From positions 18,735 through 71,441 of the forward strand of contig VXME01000157.1 in NCBI GenBank assembly GCA_009861545.1: a stretch of DNA of 52,707 bases, read 5' to 3'. This stretch comes from Acidobacteriota bacterium. GTDB lineage: Bacteria; Acidobacteriota; Vicinamibacteria; Vicinamibacterales; UBA8438. Under the pieces are notes generated by a model. It ran no database searches and was not told where the DNA came from. It worked only from the letters and a program-made list of their open reading frames with translations. This document shows positions 18,732 through 32,246 of this stretch, piece by piece. The position numbers and the translations under genes were made by a program. Position 1 is the first letter of the stretch. Each line of letters opens with the position of its first letter.

Positions 18732-19591
18732 TGGCCGATTCGCATGCCGCCCCCGCTTTCGGCCCCGCGGCGCTGAGGGTCTTCGATCTCGGCCTCGGGC
18801 AGATGCTCTGGTCGCGGCGAACCGTCTTCATGGCGCTGGTGGCGGGCGGACCCGTCCTGATTGCCGTGCTGCTGCGGGCGCTGGCCTCGCTGGCGGCCTT
18901 CGACGAGGGAGCGGGACAGATCGCCGGGCGGCCGGTGAGCCTGGCCGGGCCGGACATCTTCGGCCTCATGATCTGGACGTTCTACCTGCGCTTCACCGTG
19001 CCGGTGCTCGGCGTGTTCTACGGCACCGCGCTCATCGCGGACGAGGTCGAGGACCGGACCGTCACCTACCTGTTCACCCGTCCCGTGGCGCGCGGAGCGG
19101 TTCTGGCCGGCAAGTACCTGGCCTACCTGGTCTGTACGGCGGTCGTGGTACTGCCCTCCGTGGTGCTGGTCTACTTCCTGGTCGTGCCGCTGCTGGGGGG
19201 CGACATCGGCCGCAACTTTCCCGCTCTGCTGGTCGACCTCGGCCTGATTGGCGCCGGGCTCGCCGTCTACGGCGCGGTCTTCGCGCTCGTGGGCGCCTGG
19301 TTCCGGCGCCCCCTGCTGACCGGCCTCGTCTTCGTCTTCGGATGGGAGCCGCTGGTCGTCGTTCTGCCCGGGTACATGAAGCACCTGAGCGTGGCGTACT
19401 ATCTCCAGGGGCTGGCGCCGCACGCCATGCCGCAGGGCGACGCGCTCAGCGTGATCCAGGCCCTGTTGACCTCGGTCCAGACGCCGCTGGGCACCTGGGT
19501 GAACCTGTTCGCGTTGGCCGTCATCTGGGTGGCTGCGCTGGCGGCGGCGATGCGCGTAGTCGAGCGGCGCGAGTACGTTCTCGGACAGTGA
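18731..19591 (+). CDS. ABC-2 type transporter permease (second pair)
   Basis: 286 residues, about six membrane segments. The loop DEVEDRTVTYLFTRPVARGAVLAGKYLAYL matches the motif seen in the first permease. Start ATG shares its A with the upstream stop (TGATG). It closes a cluster of four overlapping genes that most simply makes two heteromeric transporters or one with two ATPases and two permeases. Confidence 0.88.
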   Translation: MADSHAAPAFGPAALRVFDLGLGQMLWSRRTVFMALVAGGPVLIAVLLRALASLAAFDEGAGQIAGRPVSLAGPDIFGLMIWTFYLRFTVPVLGVFYGTALIADEVEDRTVTYLFTRPVARGAVLAGKYLAYLVCTAVVVLPSVVLVYFLVVPLLGGDIGRNFPALLVDLGLIGAGLAVYGAVFALVGAWFRRPLLTGLVFVFGWEPLVVVLPGYMKHLSVAYYLQGLAPHAMPQGDALSVIQALLTSVQTPLGTWVNLFALAVIWVAALAAAMRVVERREYVLGQ

Positions 19592-19622
19592 GCGAGGCGG
19601 AACTTTTGGCCGACCCCGCCGG

Positions 19623-19628
19623 TATACT
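19623..19628 (+). promoter_or_regulatory. -10 element upstream of the membrane-anchored unknown
   Basis: TATACT lies 12 bases before the ATG at 19641, giving a leader of about five bases or fewer. It suggests the gene has its own promoter in addition to read-through from the ABC operon. Confidence 0.4.
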
Positions 19629-19640
19629 GGTTACGAACTC

Positions 19641-20618
19641 ATGACCATGACGACGCGCACGCGGTATGTCCTGCTCGGCGGCGCCGGCGTGATGGCGGTC
19701 GGGCTCGCGGGAGGGCTCGCGGCCTGGGTGGGCAGCAGGCTGCCGCCGCTCGTCGCGCAGGAGCGGCCCGACGAGTTGCGGTACGTTCCGCCGGAGGCGA
19801 CGATTCTCTCCTTCGCCAACGTGCGCGAGGTGATGGATTCGGATCTCCGGCGGCGCCTGCACGAGATTCAGCCCGAGCTCGACGGACAACGCGAGTTCCA
19901 GGAGCGGACCGGCATCGATCTCGAGCGGGACATCGATTACGTCGTCGGCGGGCTGGTGCCGGACGGGGCGGACGCCACGCGCGGGATCGCCATCCTCGCG
20001 GGCAGCTTCGATGTGGATCGGCTCGAGACGCTGGCGCTCGAGCAGGGCGGCGCAGCGTCCGACTACCGGGGGCGCAGGCTGATAACCATCCCCGACGAAT
20101 CCGTGGCGATGGCGTTCCTCGAGGCGGGGGTGATCGCCGTCGGATCGGAGCCGCTCGTCAAGCGGACCATCGACCTGCCGTTCGCCGAGGGCGGCGTCGA
20201 CGCGAACGACTCGTTGATGAGGCTGTTGCGACACGTCGAACGCGGGAGCACCGCGTGGACCATCGGCCGACTCGACGATCCGCGCAGCGGCGAGTGGCTT
20301 CCGGACGAGGTCGAATCGCAGGTGTCGCAGGTCGCCGCGTTCGCGGCCGGCGCTCGCGTCAACGGCGGCGTGAGCGGGACGTTGACGGCGGAGGCGCGGG
20401 ACGAGGAGACCGGGCGGAATCTGCGTGATCTGCTGCAGGGTTTTCTCGCCCTCGCCCGCCTGCAGGTCGGTTCGCGCCCGGAGTTGCGCGGGCTGCTCGA
20501 TTCGATTCAGCTCACCGCCGCCGGTACGAACGTGACTCTGACCTTCGATCTGCCTTCCGACGCGGTCCTGGAGCTGTTGCCGGACCGTTCGGACGCGGAT
20601 GTCGCCGCCGCCCCGTAG
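19641..20618 (+). CDS. Membrane-anchored hypothetical protein
   Basis: Not assigned to a family with confidence. The 325 residues begin with a single hydrophobic anchor (about 9-30) and the rest is predicted periplasmic. The body opens with LRYVPPEATILSFANVREVM and has repeated short helices and strands, reminiscent of the DUF3352-like proteins that start with a PxxAxxxxxANV stretch. It lies 49 bases after the second ABC permease and could be an accessory protein of that transporter; this is inference. Confidence 0.6.
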   Translation: MTMTTRTRYVLLGGAGVMAVGLAGGLAAWVGSRLPPLVAQERPDELRYVPPEATILSFANVREVMDSDLRRRLHEIQPELDGQREFQERTGIDLERDIDYVVGGLVPDGADATRGIAILAGSFDVDRLETLALEQGGAASDYRGRRLITIPDESVAMAFLEAGVIAVGSEPLVKRTIDLPFAEGGVDANDSLMRLLRHVERGSTAWTIGRLDDPRSGEWLPDEVESQVSQVAAFAAGARVNGGVSGTLTAEARDEETGRNLRDLLQGFLALARLQVGSRPELRGLLDSIQLTAAGTNVTLTFDLPSDAVLELLPDRSDADVAAAP

Positions 20619-20737
20619 CGCCCCGAAGCGTCTGCCGGCCCTCCACGTCTACAATCGATCCGTTGCCGCGGCCGAATTCGTGGTGGGCGGCGACTATCGC
20701 CGGTGCATTGCATCGCGCGGTCGCGCGGCAGGGTCTT

Positions 20738-20746
20738 TGCTATGAT
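20738..20746 (+). promoter_or_regulatory. Extended -10 promoter element
   Basis: TGC TATGAT is a good extended -10 (TGnTATAAT). It would start a transcript about 35 nt ahead of the 3-hydroxyacyl-CoA dehydrogenase gene at 20788. Confidence 0.45.
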
Positions 20747-20787
20747 CCGGGTTTGCGTGCGCTCCCGGAGCAGCGCGCAATCAGCAC

Positions 20788-21636
20788 ATGGATTATCGGA
20801 CTATCGGCGTCGTCGGATGCGGCCTCATGGGTTCGGGCATCGCGCAGGTTGCGGCGCAGGCCGGTTACCGCACGATCGTGCGCGAGGTCGACGATTCCAC
20901 CGTGGCGGCGGGAATCGGGCGCATCGAGTCGTTTCTGGCGGCCGGCGTGGAACGGGGCAAGCTGACCGCAGCCGATCGGGACCGGACCCTGGCCAACCTC
21001 GGCGGCACCAGCCGTCTCGAAGACCTGGCGGACTGCGATCTGATCATCGAGGCGATCGTCGAGCAGGTCGGCGCGAAGCGCGAGGTGTTCGAGACGCTGG
21101 AAGCGGTGGTCGGGCCGGAGACCGTCTTCGCGAGCAACACGTCGTCGCTCTGCATCACGGAGCTGGCGGCGGCGACCCGGCGGCCCGAACGGTTCATCGG
21201 GTTGCATTTCTTCAGCCCGGTGCCGGTCATGAAGCTGGTCGAGGTCATTCGGGGCCTCGCGACCAGCGATGAAACCTGCGAGAACGTGTTCGCGTTCGGC
21301 CGCAGCGTCGGCAAGGACCCCGTGACCGCACCGGATCGGCCCGGGTTCATCGCGAACCGCCTGCTCATCCCGTACCTGCTGGACGCCGTTCGCGCCCATG
21401 AGGAGGGAGTCGGGACAATAGAGGACATCGACAAGACCATGTCCCTCGGGTGCGGCTACCCGATGGGTCCCTTCACGCTCCTCGATTTCGTGGGCCTCGA
21501 TACGACGTGCTACATCGCCGGCATCATGTACGACGAGTTCAAGGATCCGCGGTACGCGCCGCCGCCGTTGCTGAAGCGGATGGTGCTGGCAGGCCGGCAC
21601 GGCCGCAAGACGGGACGAGGGTTCTACACGTACTGA
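20788..21636 (+). CDS. hbd: 3-hydroxybutyryl-CoA dehydrogenase family protein
   Basis: NAD(P)-dependent oxidoreductase of 3-hydroxyacyl-CoA, used in beta-oxidation or butyrate-type metabolism. At 282 residues it is the single-function short form. The N-terminal Rossmann motif is GVVGCGLMGSGIAQVAAQAG. Catalytic-site segments are SNTSSLCITELAA, GLHFFSPVPVMKLVEVI (catalytic His) and PGFIANRLLIPYLLDAV; the C terminus has PMGPFTLLDFVGLDT and GRKTGRGFYTY. Its stop overlaps the folE start (TGATG). The specific chain length is not determinable. Confidence 0.94.
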   Translation: MDYRTIGVVGCGLMGSGIAQVAAQAGYRTIVREVDDSTVAAGIGRIESFLAAGVERGKLTAADRDRTLANLGGTSRLEDLADCDLIIEAIVEQVGAKREVFETLEAVVGPETVFASNTSSLCITELAAATRRPERFIGLHFFSPVPVMKLVEVIRGLATSDETCENVFAFGRSVGKDPVTAPDRPGFIANRLLIPYLLDAVRAHEEGVGTIEDIDKTMSLGCGYPMGPFTLLDFVGLDTTCYIAGIMYDEFKDPRYAPPPLLKRMVLAGRHGRKTGRGFYTY

Positions 21637-22274
21637 TGTCGCTGCCGATGAACGAGGAACGCGTGAAGGCGGCGGTGGAGACGCTGCTGGCCGAGGTCGG
21701 TGAGGACCCGACGCGCGAGGGTCTGGTCCGCACGCCGGCCCGTGTCGCCGAGGCGCTCAAGTTCCTTACCAGCGGCTACGGGCAGGATGTCGATGCCGTG
21801 CTGAACAACGCGCTCTTCACGGTCGAGTGCAGCGAGATGGTGATCGTCAGGGACATCGACTTCTACAGTCTCTGCGAGCATCACATGCTGCCGTTCTTCG
21901 GCAAGTGCCATATCGCGTACCTGCCGCGCGATCGGGTCGTGGGGCTGAGCAAGCTGCCGCGTCTTCTGGACGTCTTCAGCCGGCGGCTCCAGATCCAGGA
22001 GCGGCTCACCAACCAGATTGCGGAGGTCATCTCGAAGGCGCTCGACCCGCTGGGCGTCGGCGTCGTCATCGAGGCGACGCATCTGTGCGTGCTGATGCGG
22101 GGCGTGGAGAAGCAGAACGCGTTTGCCCTCACCAGCGCCATGCGCGGCGCGTTTCGCTCCGACGCCCGCACGCGGATGGAGTTCCTCGAGCTTCTCAAGC
22201 TGCGCGGCGACATGCGCGCCGCGCTCGATCCGGCGCGGCTCGTGGCCGGGGCCGGGGAGGTGGCGCCGACATGA
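21636..22274 (+). CDS. folE: GTP cyclohydrolase I
   Basis: First enzyme of tetrahydrofolate/pterin synthesis, making 7,8-dihydroneopterin triphosphate from GTP. 212 residues. The zinc ligands are present: Cys80 and His83 in SLCEHHMLPF and Cys151 in THLCVLMRG. GREGLVRTPARV-type substrate motif (TREGLVRTPARVAEA) and GLSKLPRLLDVFSRRLQ are intact. ATG 21636 overlaps the dehydrogenase stop; ATG 21648 is an alternative start. The full zinc-site Cys set makes this the canonical zinc-dependent FolE rather than FolE2. Confidence 0.97.
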   Translation: MSLPMNEERVKAAVETLLAEVGEDPTREGLVRTPARVAEALKFLTSGYGQDVDAVLNNALFTVECSEMVIVRDIDFYSLCEHHMLPFFGKCHIAYLPRDRVVGLSKLPRLLDVFSRRLQIQERLTNQIAEVISKALDPLGVGVVIEATHLCVLMRGVEKQNAFALTSAMRGAFRSDARTRMEFLELLKLRGDMRAALDPARLVAGAGEVAPT

Positions 22275-22894
22275 ACGGATTGCGTAGCCGGCGGCGTTCG
22301 TGGCCCGTGCTGATCGGCCTCCTGGCGGGCGTCGTTCCGGCGTCGGCCGCCGGGCAGGGGCGTCTGGTCGAATCGGTGGAGGTACGCTGTCCGTCGGTCC
22401 TCGGCATCGGTGTCGAAACCGATCTCGTCTTCTGCGACGTCCTCGCGCAACAGGACCCGGCGCTGGGCGTCATCGTCGTTCTTCCGCCGCGCCGGGGCGA
22501 GGCGAACCTTTCCTTCAACCTGCACAATCGGCACATGTACTCCGAGGACGACGTCCGTCGCGGCCGCGCCTACGCCCGGTACCTGGCCGAGGTGGCGGTG
22601 GCGTCGCCGGCGGGCGACGTGCTCGGACGGCGCTACGTGCTCAACGAGTTCAGGACCGGGGAAGACCTCTTCGATCGCGTTACCGGGGGCGCCGGTCCAG
22701 AGGGCGTCAAGGCGATCGCGCCGACCGGTCTGGAGCGGGTCTCGGTGGCGATCCCGGGCAATCTGAATCAGGTGGTCATCGTCGGGCAGACGCTGGAGGT
22801 GACCCTGTTCGACGGCAATCTGGAACGCACCTGGTCGCCGGGCCGGCCGGTCGCGGTCATCAGCGAAGTACAGCTCGAGTACGCATCCCGCTAG
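22271..22894 (+). CDS. Hypothetical secreted protein
   Basis: Not recognised. 207 residues with an N-terminal signal peptide (basic RSRRRS, hydrophobic VLIGLLAGVVPASAAGQ, cleavage probably after ASA or AAG). The mature part is predicted mainly beta, with two Cys near its start (VRCPSVLGIGVETDLVFCD) that could form a disulfide. It is coupled to folE by ATGA overlap and followed by the YpdA-like reductase 26 bases later, but no functional link is visible. Confidence 0.6.
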   Translation: MNGLRSRRRSWPVLIGLLAGVVPASAAGQGRLVESVEVRCPSVLGIGVETDLVFCDVLAQQDPALGVIVVLPPRRGEANLSFNLHNRHMYSEDDVRRGRAYARYLAEVAVASPAGDVLGRRYVLNEFRTGEDLFDRVTGGAGPEGVKAIAPTGLERVSVAIPGNLNQVVIVGQTLEVTLFDGNLERTWSPGRPVAVISEVQLEYASR

Positions 22895-22920
22895 CGAACG
22901 AGCGCACAGGCAAGACGCCA

Positions 22921-23913
22921 ATGCACGATCTCATCATCGTCGGGGCCGGACCGGCCGGTCTCGCCGCCGCGATCGCCGCCAGACAGGCCGGTCTCGACTT
23001 CCGTACGTTCGAGAAGGGCGTGCTGGTCAACGCCCTGTTCCATTTTCCTCCGCAGATGGTCTTCTTCACGACGCCGGATCTGCTCGAGGTCGGCGGCCTG
23101 CCGTTCGTGACGCCGCACGGGAAGCCCACGCGCGACGAGACGCTGCGCTACTACCGGCGCGTCGTCGACACCTACGACCTGGCCATCGACTTCGGCTACT
23201 CGGTGACCGGGATCCGCCGCGGCGACGATGACGCGTTCACCGTGCGGACGGCGCACGAGGCGCGCGGCGCGGAGACGTGGCGCGCGCGGGCGGTGGTCGT
23301 CGCCAGCGGTTGCTACGATCACCCCAACCAGCTCGGTGTTCCGGGCGAGGATCTGCCGCACGTCTCGCACTACTACACGGAGCCGCACGAGTTCTACCGG
23401 AAGCCGGTGGTCGTCGTCGGCGGGAAGAACTCCGCGGCGGAAGCAGCGCTGGATCTCTACCGCAGCGGCGCGCACGTCACTCTCGTGCACCGGCGGGCCG
23501 AGCTCGGGGCGTCCATCAAGTACTGGGTCAAGCCCGACATCGAGAACCGCATCAAGGAAGGCTCGATCGCGGCGCGCTTCGAGACCCGCGTCGCCGAGAT
23601 TCGGCCGCGGGAGGTGGTCGTCGAGCGCGACGGCGTGCGCGAGACGCTGCCCGCTGAAGGCGTCTTCCTGTTGACCGGCTACCTCGCCGACCTCGAGTTT
23701 CTCCGCGGCGTCGGCATCGAGGTCGCGTCGAACAACGTGCCGCGGCACGATCCGGAGACGTTCGAGACCAACGTGCCGGGCCTCTATCTTGCCGGCGCGG
23801 TTGTCGCCGGCGCCAATCGGGGCGAGGTGTTCATCGAGAACGGCCGGTTCCACGGCCGGGTCGTCGTCGAGCACATCGCACGCCGCCTGGGGCGCGAGCC
23901 GGTCGGCGCGTGA
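22921..23913 (+). CDS. YpdA-like FAD/NAD(P)-dependent disulfide reductase
   Basis: 330 residues with the two-dinucleotide-binding-domain flavoprotein fold. FAD motif GAGPAGLAAAIAARQAG is at the N terminus, the NAD(P) motif VVVVGGKNSAAEAALDLYR is in the middle, and a C-terminal FAD segment reads PGLYLAGAVVAGANRGEVFIENG. It lacks the redox CxxC of thioredoxin reductase. The features FEKGVLVNALFHFPPQMVFFTT and HYYTEPHEFYRKPVVVVGG match the YpdA family, which reduces bacillithiol disulfide in Firmicutes. The thiol partner in this organism is unknown. Confidence 0.85.
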   Translation: MHDLIIVGAGPAGLAAAIAARQAGLDFRTFEKGVLVNALFHFPPQMVFFTTPDLLEVGGLPFVTPHGKPTRDETLRYYRRVVDTYDLAIDFGYSVTGIRRGDDDAFTVRTAHEARGAETWRARAVVVASGCYDHPNQLGVPGEDLPHVSHYYTEPHEFYRKPVVVVGGKNSAAEAALDLYRSGAHVTLVHRRAELGASIKYWVKPDIENRIKEGSIAARFETRVAEIRPREVVVERDGVRETLPAEGVFLLTGYLADLEFLRGVGIEVASNNVPRHDPETFETNVPGLYLAGAVVAGANRGEVFIENGRFHGRVVVEHIARRLGREPVGA

Positions 23914-23932
23914 TTGCCGGTCGGAGGTTCCG

Positions 23933-24574
23933 CTACTGCACGCCGTCGGCGGAGAACGGCCTGCCGCTGGTCATCAGGCGCATCTCCAGGAGATCGATCA
24001 GCGCCGCGCACCGTTCGCACGGGCCGCCTTTCTCGAGTAGCGCCTGCTTCTCGATCGGCTCGAACGCTAGGTACTGGGACAGGACGTTCACCAGCTCGGC
24101 GTCGGCCATGCCCGGGGGAATCCGGGCTGCCGCCCCGACGGTTGCCTGCCGGTCGAGAAGGTCCTCTATACGTTGCCGGCCCGCCTGCAGATGTTCCTGC
24201 CGTCCGGCCGTGGAGCCGTCGGCCAGCAGTTCGATGACGCCGATCCGGTACGCCCGCGACTGGTCCTCGTCCCGAACCCGAAAGCGATCCACCCCCCGCA
24301 GCACGATGTTGTAGCGCCCGTCGGGCAGCGAGGCGACGTGGGTGATCCTGCCGGCGCAGCCGATCGGGAAGATCGGGGGATTCGGACCGGCGTGCCGCTG
24401 CCAGCCCTCGCGGAGCAGCGTCATCCCGATCAGCCGGTCGCTGTCGATGGCGTCGGCCACCATCTCGCGGTAGCGGGGCTCGAAGATGTGGAGCGGCAGG
24501 AAGACCTGCGGGAACAGCACGACGTTCGGGAGCGGAAAGATCGGGATCCGTTCCGGCAGGCTCTCGCTGGACAC
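23933..24574 (-). CDS. LON-type substrate-binding domain protein
   Basis: 213 residues containing only the N-terminal (LAN/PUA-like) domain of Lon protease, without ATPase or protease parts. The opening RIPIFPLPNVVLFPQVFLPLHIFEPRYREM is diagnostic. A helical C terminus follows, with one CxxC (GGPCERCAALIDLLEMRL). GTG 24574 directly abuts the stop of the VWA gene (no gap), so the three genes AAA-VWA-LON form one operon. The role is unknown; binding of unfolded or specific substrates is plausible. Confidence 0.88.
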   Translation of the reverse strand: MSSESLPERIPIFPLPNVVLFPQVFLPLHIFEPRYREMVADAIDSDRLIGMTLLREGWQRHAGPNPPIFPIGCAGRITHVASLPDGRYNIVLRGVDRFRVRDEDQSRAYRIGVIELLADGSTAGRQEHLQAGRQRIEDLLDRQATVGAAARIPPGMADAELVNVLSQYLAFEPIEKQALLEKGGPCERCAALIDLLEMRLMTSGRPFSADGVQ

Positions 24575-25846
24575 TCAGTGCACCGTCCTGGTCTTCTTGT
24601 CCATGTAGTCCATCAGCACGTAGCGGCCCAGGGTGTACGGCGTCGTGAAGTACGCCTTGCCGCGGCAGATGGCGGCCACGCGCCGCACGAAGCTCATCAA
24701 CTCGTAGTCGCGGGCCAGCATGAACGTGTTGATCATGATCCCGGCGCGGCGGCAGTTGGCCACCTCGGCGAACGTCTCGCGGATGATCATCGGGTCGAGA
24801 CCGAACGCGTTGCGGTAGATGCGCCCGTCGGGCTGCGTGAGGGCCGACGGCTTGCCGTCGGTGATCATCACGATTTGGCGCATGTCCTTGCGCTGGCGTT
24901 CGAGTACCCGTCGCGCGAGGCGCAACCCCTCGCGGGTGTTGGTGTAGTAGGGGCCGACGCGCACGCGCGCGAGGTGCTTGAGCGGGATTTCCTCCGCCGA
25001 ATCGTGGAACAGCACGGCGTTGAGGGCGTCGCCCGGGTACTGGCTGCGGATCAGATGGGCCAGCGCCAGCGCCACCTGCTTGGCGGGCGTGAAGCGATCC
25101 TCGCCATAGAGGATCATGCTGTGGCTGCAGTCGAGCATGAGCACCGTCGCGCACGAGCTCTGGTACTCGCCCTGCGCCACCATCAGATCCTGGTACCGCA
25201 CGTCGATCGCGCCGCCTTCGCCCGCCGGCGCGCGCCGCACGGCGTTCAGGATCGTGCCGCTGGCGTCGATGTTCAGGGTGTCGCCGAACTCGTAGGGTTT
25301 CGAGGCGCCGCCCGCTTCCACCCCGGTGGCGAGCTCGCGCGTGTCGTGCCGGCCGACGCTGCTGCGCCCGCTCGAGCCGAGCAGGTCCCGCAGCGCACGA
25401 TAGCCCAGGAAGTCGAGGCTCTTGTCGGTGACCTGGAAGCGCGCGGGAGAGGTGTCCTGTCCCCGGCCGGCGCCCGCGTCCGCGCCGGGTGCTTCGTCGG
25501 AATCCAGGGAGATGTACCCCTGGTCGGCCAGTTGCCGGATCAGTTCCTGGATCAGCTCCTCCAGCCGCGACTTTCCGCCGGCCTGGTCCGCGTCGGCGGG
25601 GTCGCCGAGCAGGCGCTGCACGGCATCGTCCGAGAGCAGGCCGCCGTTGAGGAGCGCGTCCAGAATGGCGTCGTGCAGCGACTGCAGGCTCCGGTCGCCG
25701 TCATCCTGATCGGCGTTGCCGTGGTACTGGCCGTAGGGTTCGTCGAATCCGCTGGACAGCAGGAGCCGGGAGAGCTTCGAGACCAGCTCGTCGAGGTCGA
25801 TGCCCTCCAGGCCCTCGCCGGTGTAGCGCGTGTAGCGATAGCGCAT
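24575..25846 (-). CDS. VWA-domain protein, partner of the MoxR-like ATPase
   Basis: 423 residues. The N-terminal half is helical and acidic and poorly conserved. The C-terminal half is a von Willebrand factor A domain with an intact metal-ion-dependent adhesion site, DCSHS at residues 239-243, and later [14 protein letters not shown] and [12 protein letters not shown]. Together with the AAA gene ending nine bases upstream it forms the MoxR/VWA pair known to act in metal insertion, complex maturation or stress response. No signal peptide, so it is probably cytoplasmic. Confidence 0.9.
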   Translation of the reverse strand: MRYRYTRYTGEGLEGIDLDELVSKLSRLLLSSGFDEPYGQYHGNADQDDGDRSLQSLHDAILDALLNGGLLSDDAVQRLLGDPADADQAGGKSRLEELIQELIRQLADQGYISLDSDEAPGADAGAGRGQDTSPARFQVTDKSLDFLGYRALRDLLGSSGRSSVGRHDTRELATGVEAGGASKPYEFGDTLNIDASGTILNAVRRAPAGEGGAIDVRYQDLMVAQGEYQSSCATVLMLDCSHSMILYGEDRFTPAKQVALALAHLIRSQYPGDALNAVLFHDSAEEIPLKHLARVRVGPYYTNTREGLRLARRVLERQRKDMRQIVMITDGKPSALTQPDGRIYRNAFGLDPMIIRETFAEVANCRRAGIMINTFMLARDYELMSFVRRVAAICRGKAYFTTPYTLGRYVLMDYMDKKTRTVH

Positions 25847-25855
25847 CCGCCCGTG

Positions 25856-27355
25856 TCAGTTGTAGTACTTCTTCTTGTTGCCGGCGCGCGGCATCGGCCG
25901 CCGGGGATCGAAGTCCGGCTCGGAGGGTTGCACCGGCGTGCGCGGCTTCTCGACCGCCTCGTAGCCGCCGCCGTCGCTGCGACTGATCTTGCGCTGGGCG
26001 CAGAGCCCCTCGAGAACGAAATCCACTCCCGCGGCGATCTGCGCCGGCGGGTCGCCGGCTGCGATGCCGGCGTGCGCGGCCAGCTCCAGCAGCCCGTGGA
26101 TCTCCGCGACGTCGGCGAGGAAAGACGCCGACGATGTCGTGTCGCTCTCCTGCAGCGTGCCGCCCATCTCGAACCACTCGACGACCTGATGCGTGTCGAC
26201 GCCGTCGAACCAGCCGCCGAAGACGACGCCGACGGCGGCGCGTATCAACTCGCGTCCCACGGCGTCGGCCCCGCGCAACTCGCCTTCGTACTCCAGCTCG
26301 AACTTGCCGGTCATGGCCGGCAGCGCGGCGTATACGTCGGTGACGCGGGCCGCCGGCGCCTCGCCGGACGCCAGGGCGCGGCGCTCCGCGTTGGACACCA
26401 CGTTCTCCAGGCAGGTGATCGGCATCCGCTGACTGACGCCCGAGCGGCCGTCGATCTTCTTGTTGATCCGCGCCTGGAAGGCGATCTCCTCGACCACTTC
26501 GCGTACGTAGAGCGGGACGGCGACGTCGGTTCCGGCGTCGCGCGCGACCCAGGCTTCCTGCTCGGTGATGGCGATGGCTTCGTGGCGGGTCCGCGGATAG
26601 TGGGTCCGGATCTCGGATCCGATGCGGTCCTTGAGCGGGGTGACTATCTTGCCCCGCGCCGTGTAGTCCTCCGGGTTCGCGGTGAACGCCATCGCCACGT
26701 CCAGCCGCAGGCGAACGGGGTAACCGCGGATCTGGATGTCGCCTTCCTGCAGAATGTTGAACAGGCCGACCTGGATCTTGCCGGCCAGGTCGGGCAGCTC
26801 GTTGATGGCGAAGATGCAGCGGTTGGCGCGCGGCACCAGCCCGTAGTGAACGGTGAGCTCGTCCGAGAGCCGGCGCCCCTCCGCGGCGGCCTTGATCGGA
26901 TCGATGTCGCCGATCATGTCGGCGATCGTGACGTCCGGGGTCGCGAGCTTCTCGACGTAGCGCATCGAGCGGTCGAGCCAGGCGACGGGCAGGTCGTCGC
27001 CTTCCTCCCGGAGGCGGGCGCGGCACGCGCCGCAGATCGGCGCGAGCGGGTCGCAATTGATGCCGCATCCGGGCACGACCGGGACCGATTCGTCGAGCAG
27101 CTCGGCGAGCCCCCGGATCAACCGTGTCTTGGCCTGCCCGCGCAGCCCCAGCATGACGAAGTCGTGCTGCGACAGGATGGCGTTGACCACCTGCGGGACG
27201 ACCGAGTCGTCGTAGCCGACGATGCCGGGGAAGAGCGGCCCGGTGCTGCGCAGCCGGGCCATGAGGTTGTCGCGCAACTCGCGCTTGACGCTCCGGCGGG
27301 GAATCCTGCCCTTGTCGACCGCGCGGCGCAGGCTTCCCAGGGAGGTGGGCCGCAT
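25856..27355 (-). CDS. MoxR/Mg-chelatase-like AAA ATPase with a Cys4 insertion
   Basis: 499 residues of the helix-2-insert AAA+ clade. Walker A is GLRGQAKT (70-77) with Ala before Lys, as often in MoxR proteins. Between Walker A and Walker B lies a four-cysteine insertion (C97, C101, C108, C111: spacing 3-6-2), which could bind zinc or an Fe-S cluster. The Walker B region FAINELPDLAGKIQVGLFNIL and sensor region VAMAFTANPEDYTARGK follow. The product of the next gene has the MIDAS-containing VWA domain. TAAGAT lies six bases before the ATG, so the mRNA may be leaderless. Confidence 0.9.
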   Translation of the reverse strand: MRPTSLGSLRRAVDKGRIPRRSVKRELRDNLMARLRSTGPLFPGIVGYDDSVVPQVVNAILSQHDFVMLGLRGQAKTRLIRGLAELLDESVPVVPGCGINCDPLAPICGACRARLREEGDDLPVAWLDRSMRYVEKLATPDVTIADMIGDIDPIKAAAEGRRLSDELTVHYGLVPRANRCIFAINELPDLAGKIQVGLFNILQEGDIQIRGYPVRLRLDVAMAFTANPEDYTARGKIVTPLKDRIGSEIRTHYPRTRHEAIAITEQEAWVARDAGTDVAVPLYVREVVEEIAFQARINKKIDGRSGVSQRMPITCLENVVSNAERRALASGEAPAARVTDVYAALPAMTGKFELEYEGELRGADAVGRELIRAAVGVVFGGWFDGVDTHQVVEWFEMGGTLQESDTTSSASFLADVAEIHGLLELAAHAGIAAGDPPAQIAAGVDFVLEGLCAQRKISRSDGGGYEAVEKPRTPVQPSEPDFDPRRPMPRAGNKKKYYN

Positions 27356-27361
27356 GAACGG

Positions 27362-27367
27362 ATCTTA
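27362..27367 (-). promoter_or_regulatory. -10 element of the AAA-VWA-LON operon
   Basis: On the minus strand TAAGAT ends six bases before the ATG at 27355, with no ribosome-binding site between them, fitting a leaderless transcript. Confidence 0.45.
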
Positions 27368-27409
27368 CCCGAATCGTTTCGGGCCACCCCCGGTGGGCGG
27401 CCCGCGGGA

Positions 27410-27438
27410 TTGCCGCGCGGCCCCGCCGTCGCTACAAT
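27410..27438 (+). promoter_or_regulatory. Sigma-70-type promoter of the PFOR gene
   Basis: TTGCCG (27410-27415), a 17-base spacer and TACAAT (27433-27438). Spacing is ideal and the hexamers match the consensus at four and five of six positions. Transcription would begin near 27446, leaving a leader of about 85 nt with GGAG eight to ten bases before the ATG. Confidence 0.6.
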
Positions 27439-27531
27439 GCGGGTGGACCGTGGGCCGGTGCGCCATCCGTCCGTCGGGCGCGCGGTCGTGCAACGCGGTC
27501 CGACCGGTTCCGAAATCCCTGGAGAACTCGC

Positions 27532-32238
<4,707 letters not shown>

Positions 32239-32246
32239 GGGCGGAT

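Noticed and set aside
22921-23913. Thioredoxin reductase (TrxB)
   Set aside because: It lacks the CxxC redox motif of TrxB between the FAD and NAD domains; the sequence is closer to YpdA.
23933-24574. Full Lon protease
   Set aside because: Only the N-terminal substrate-binding domain is present. There is no Walker A or Ser-Lys protease dyad.
25856-27355. Genuine magnesium chelatase subunit for bacteriochlorophyll synthesis
   Set aside because: No other bch genes are near. The AAA next to a VWA gene is the general MoxR-type arrangement, and the extra Cys4 segment does not suggest a chelatase.
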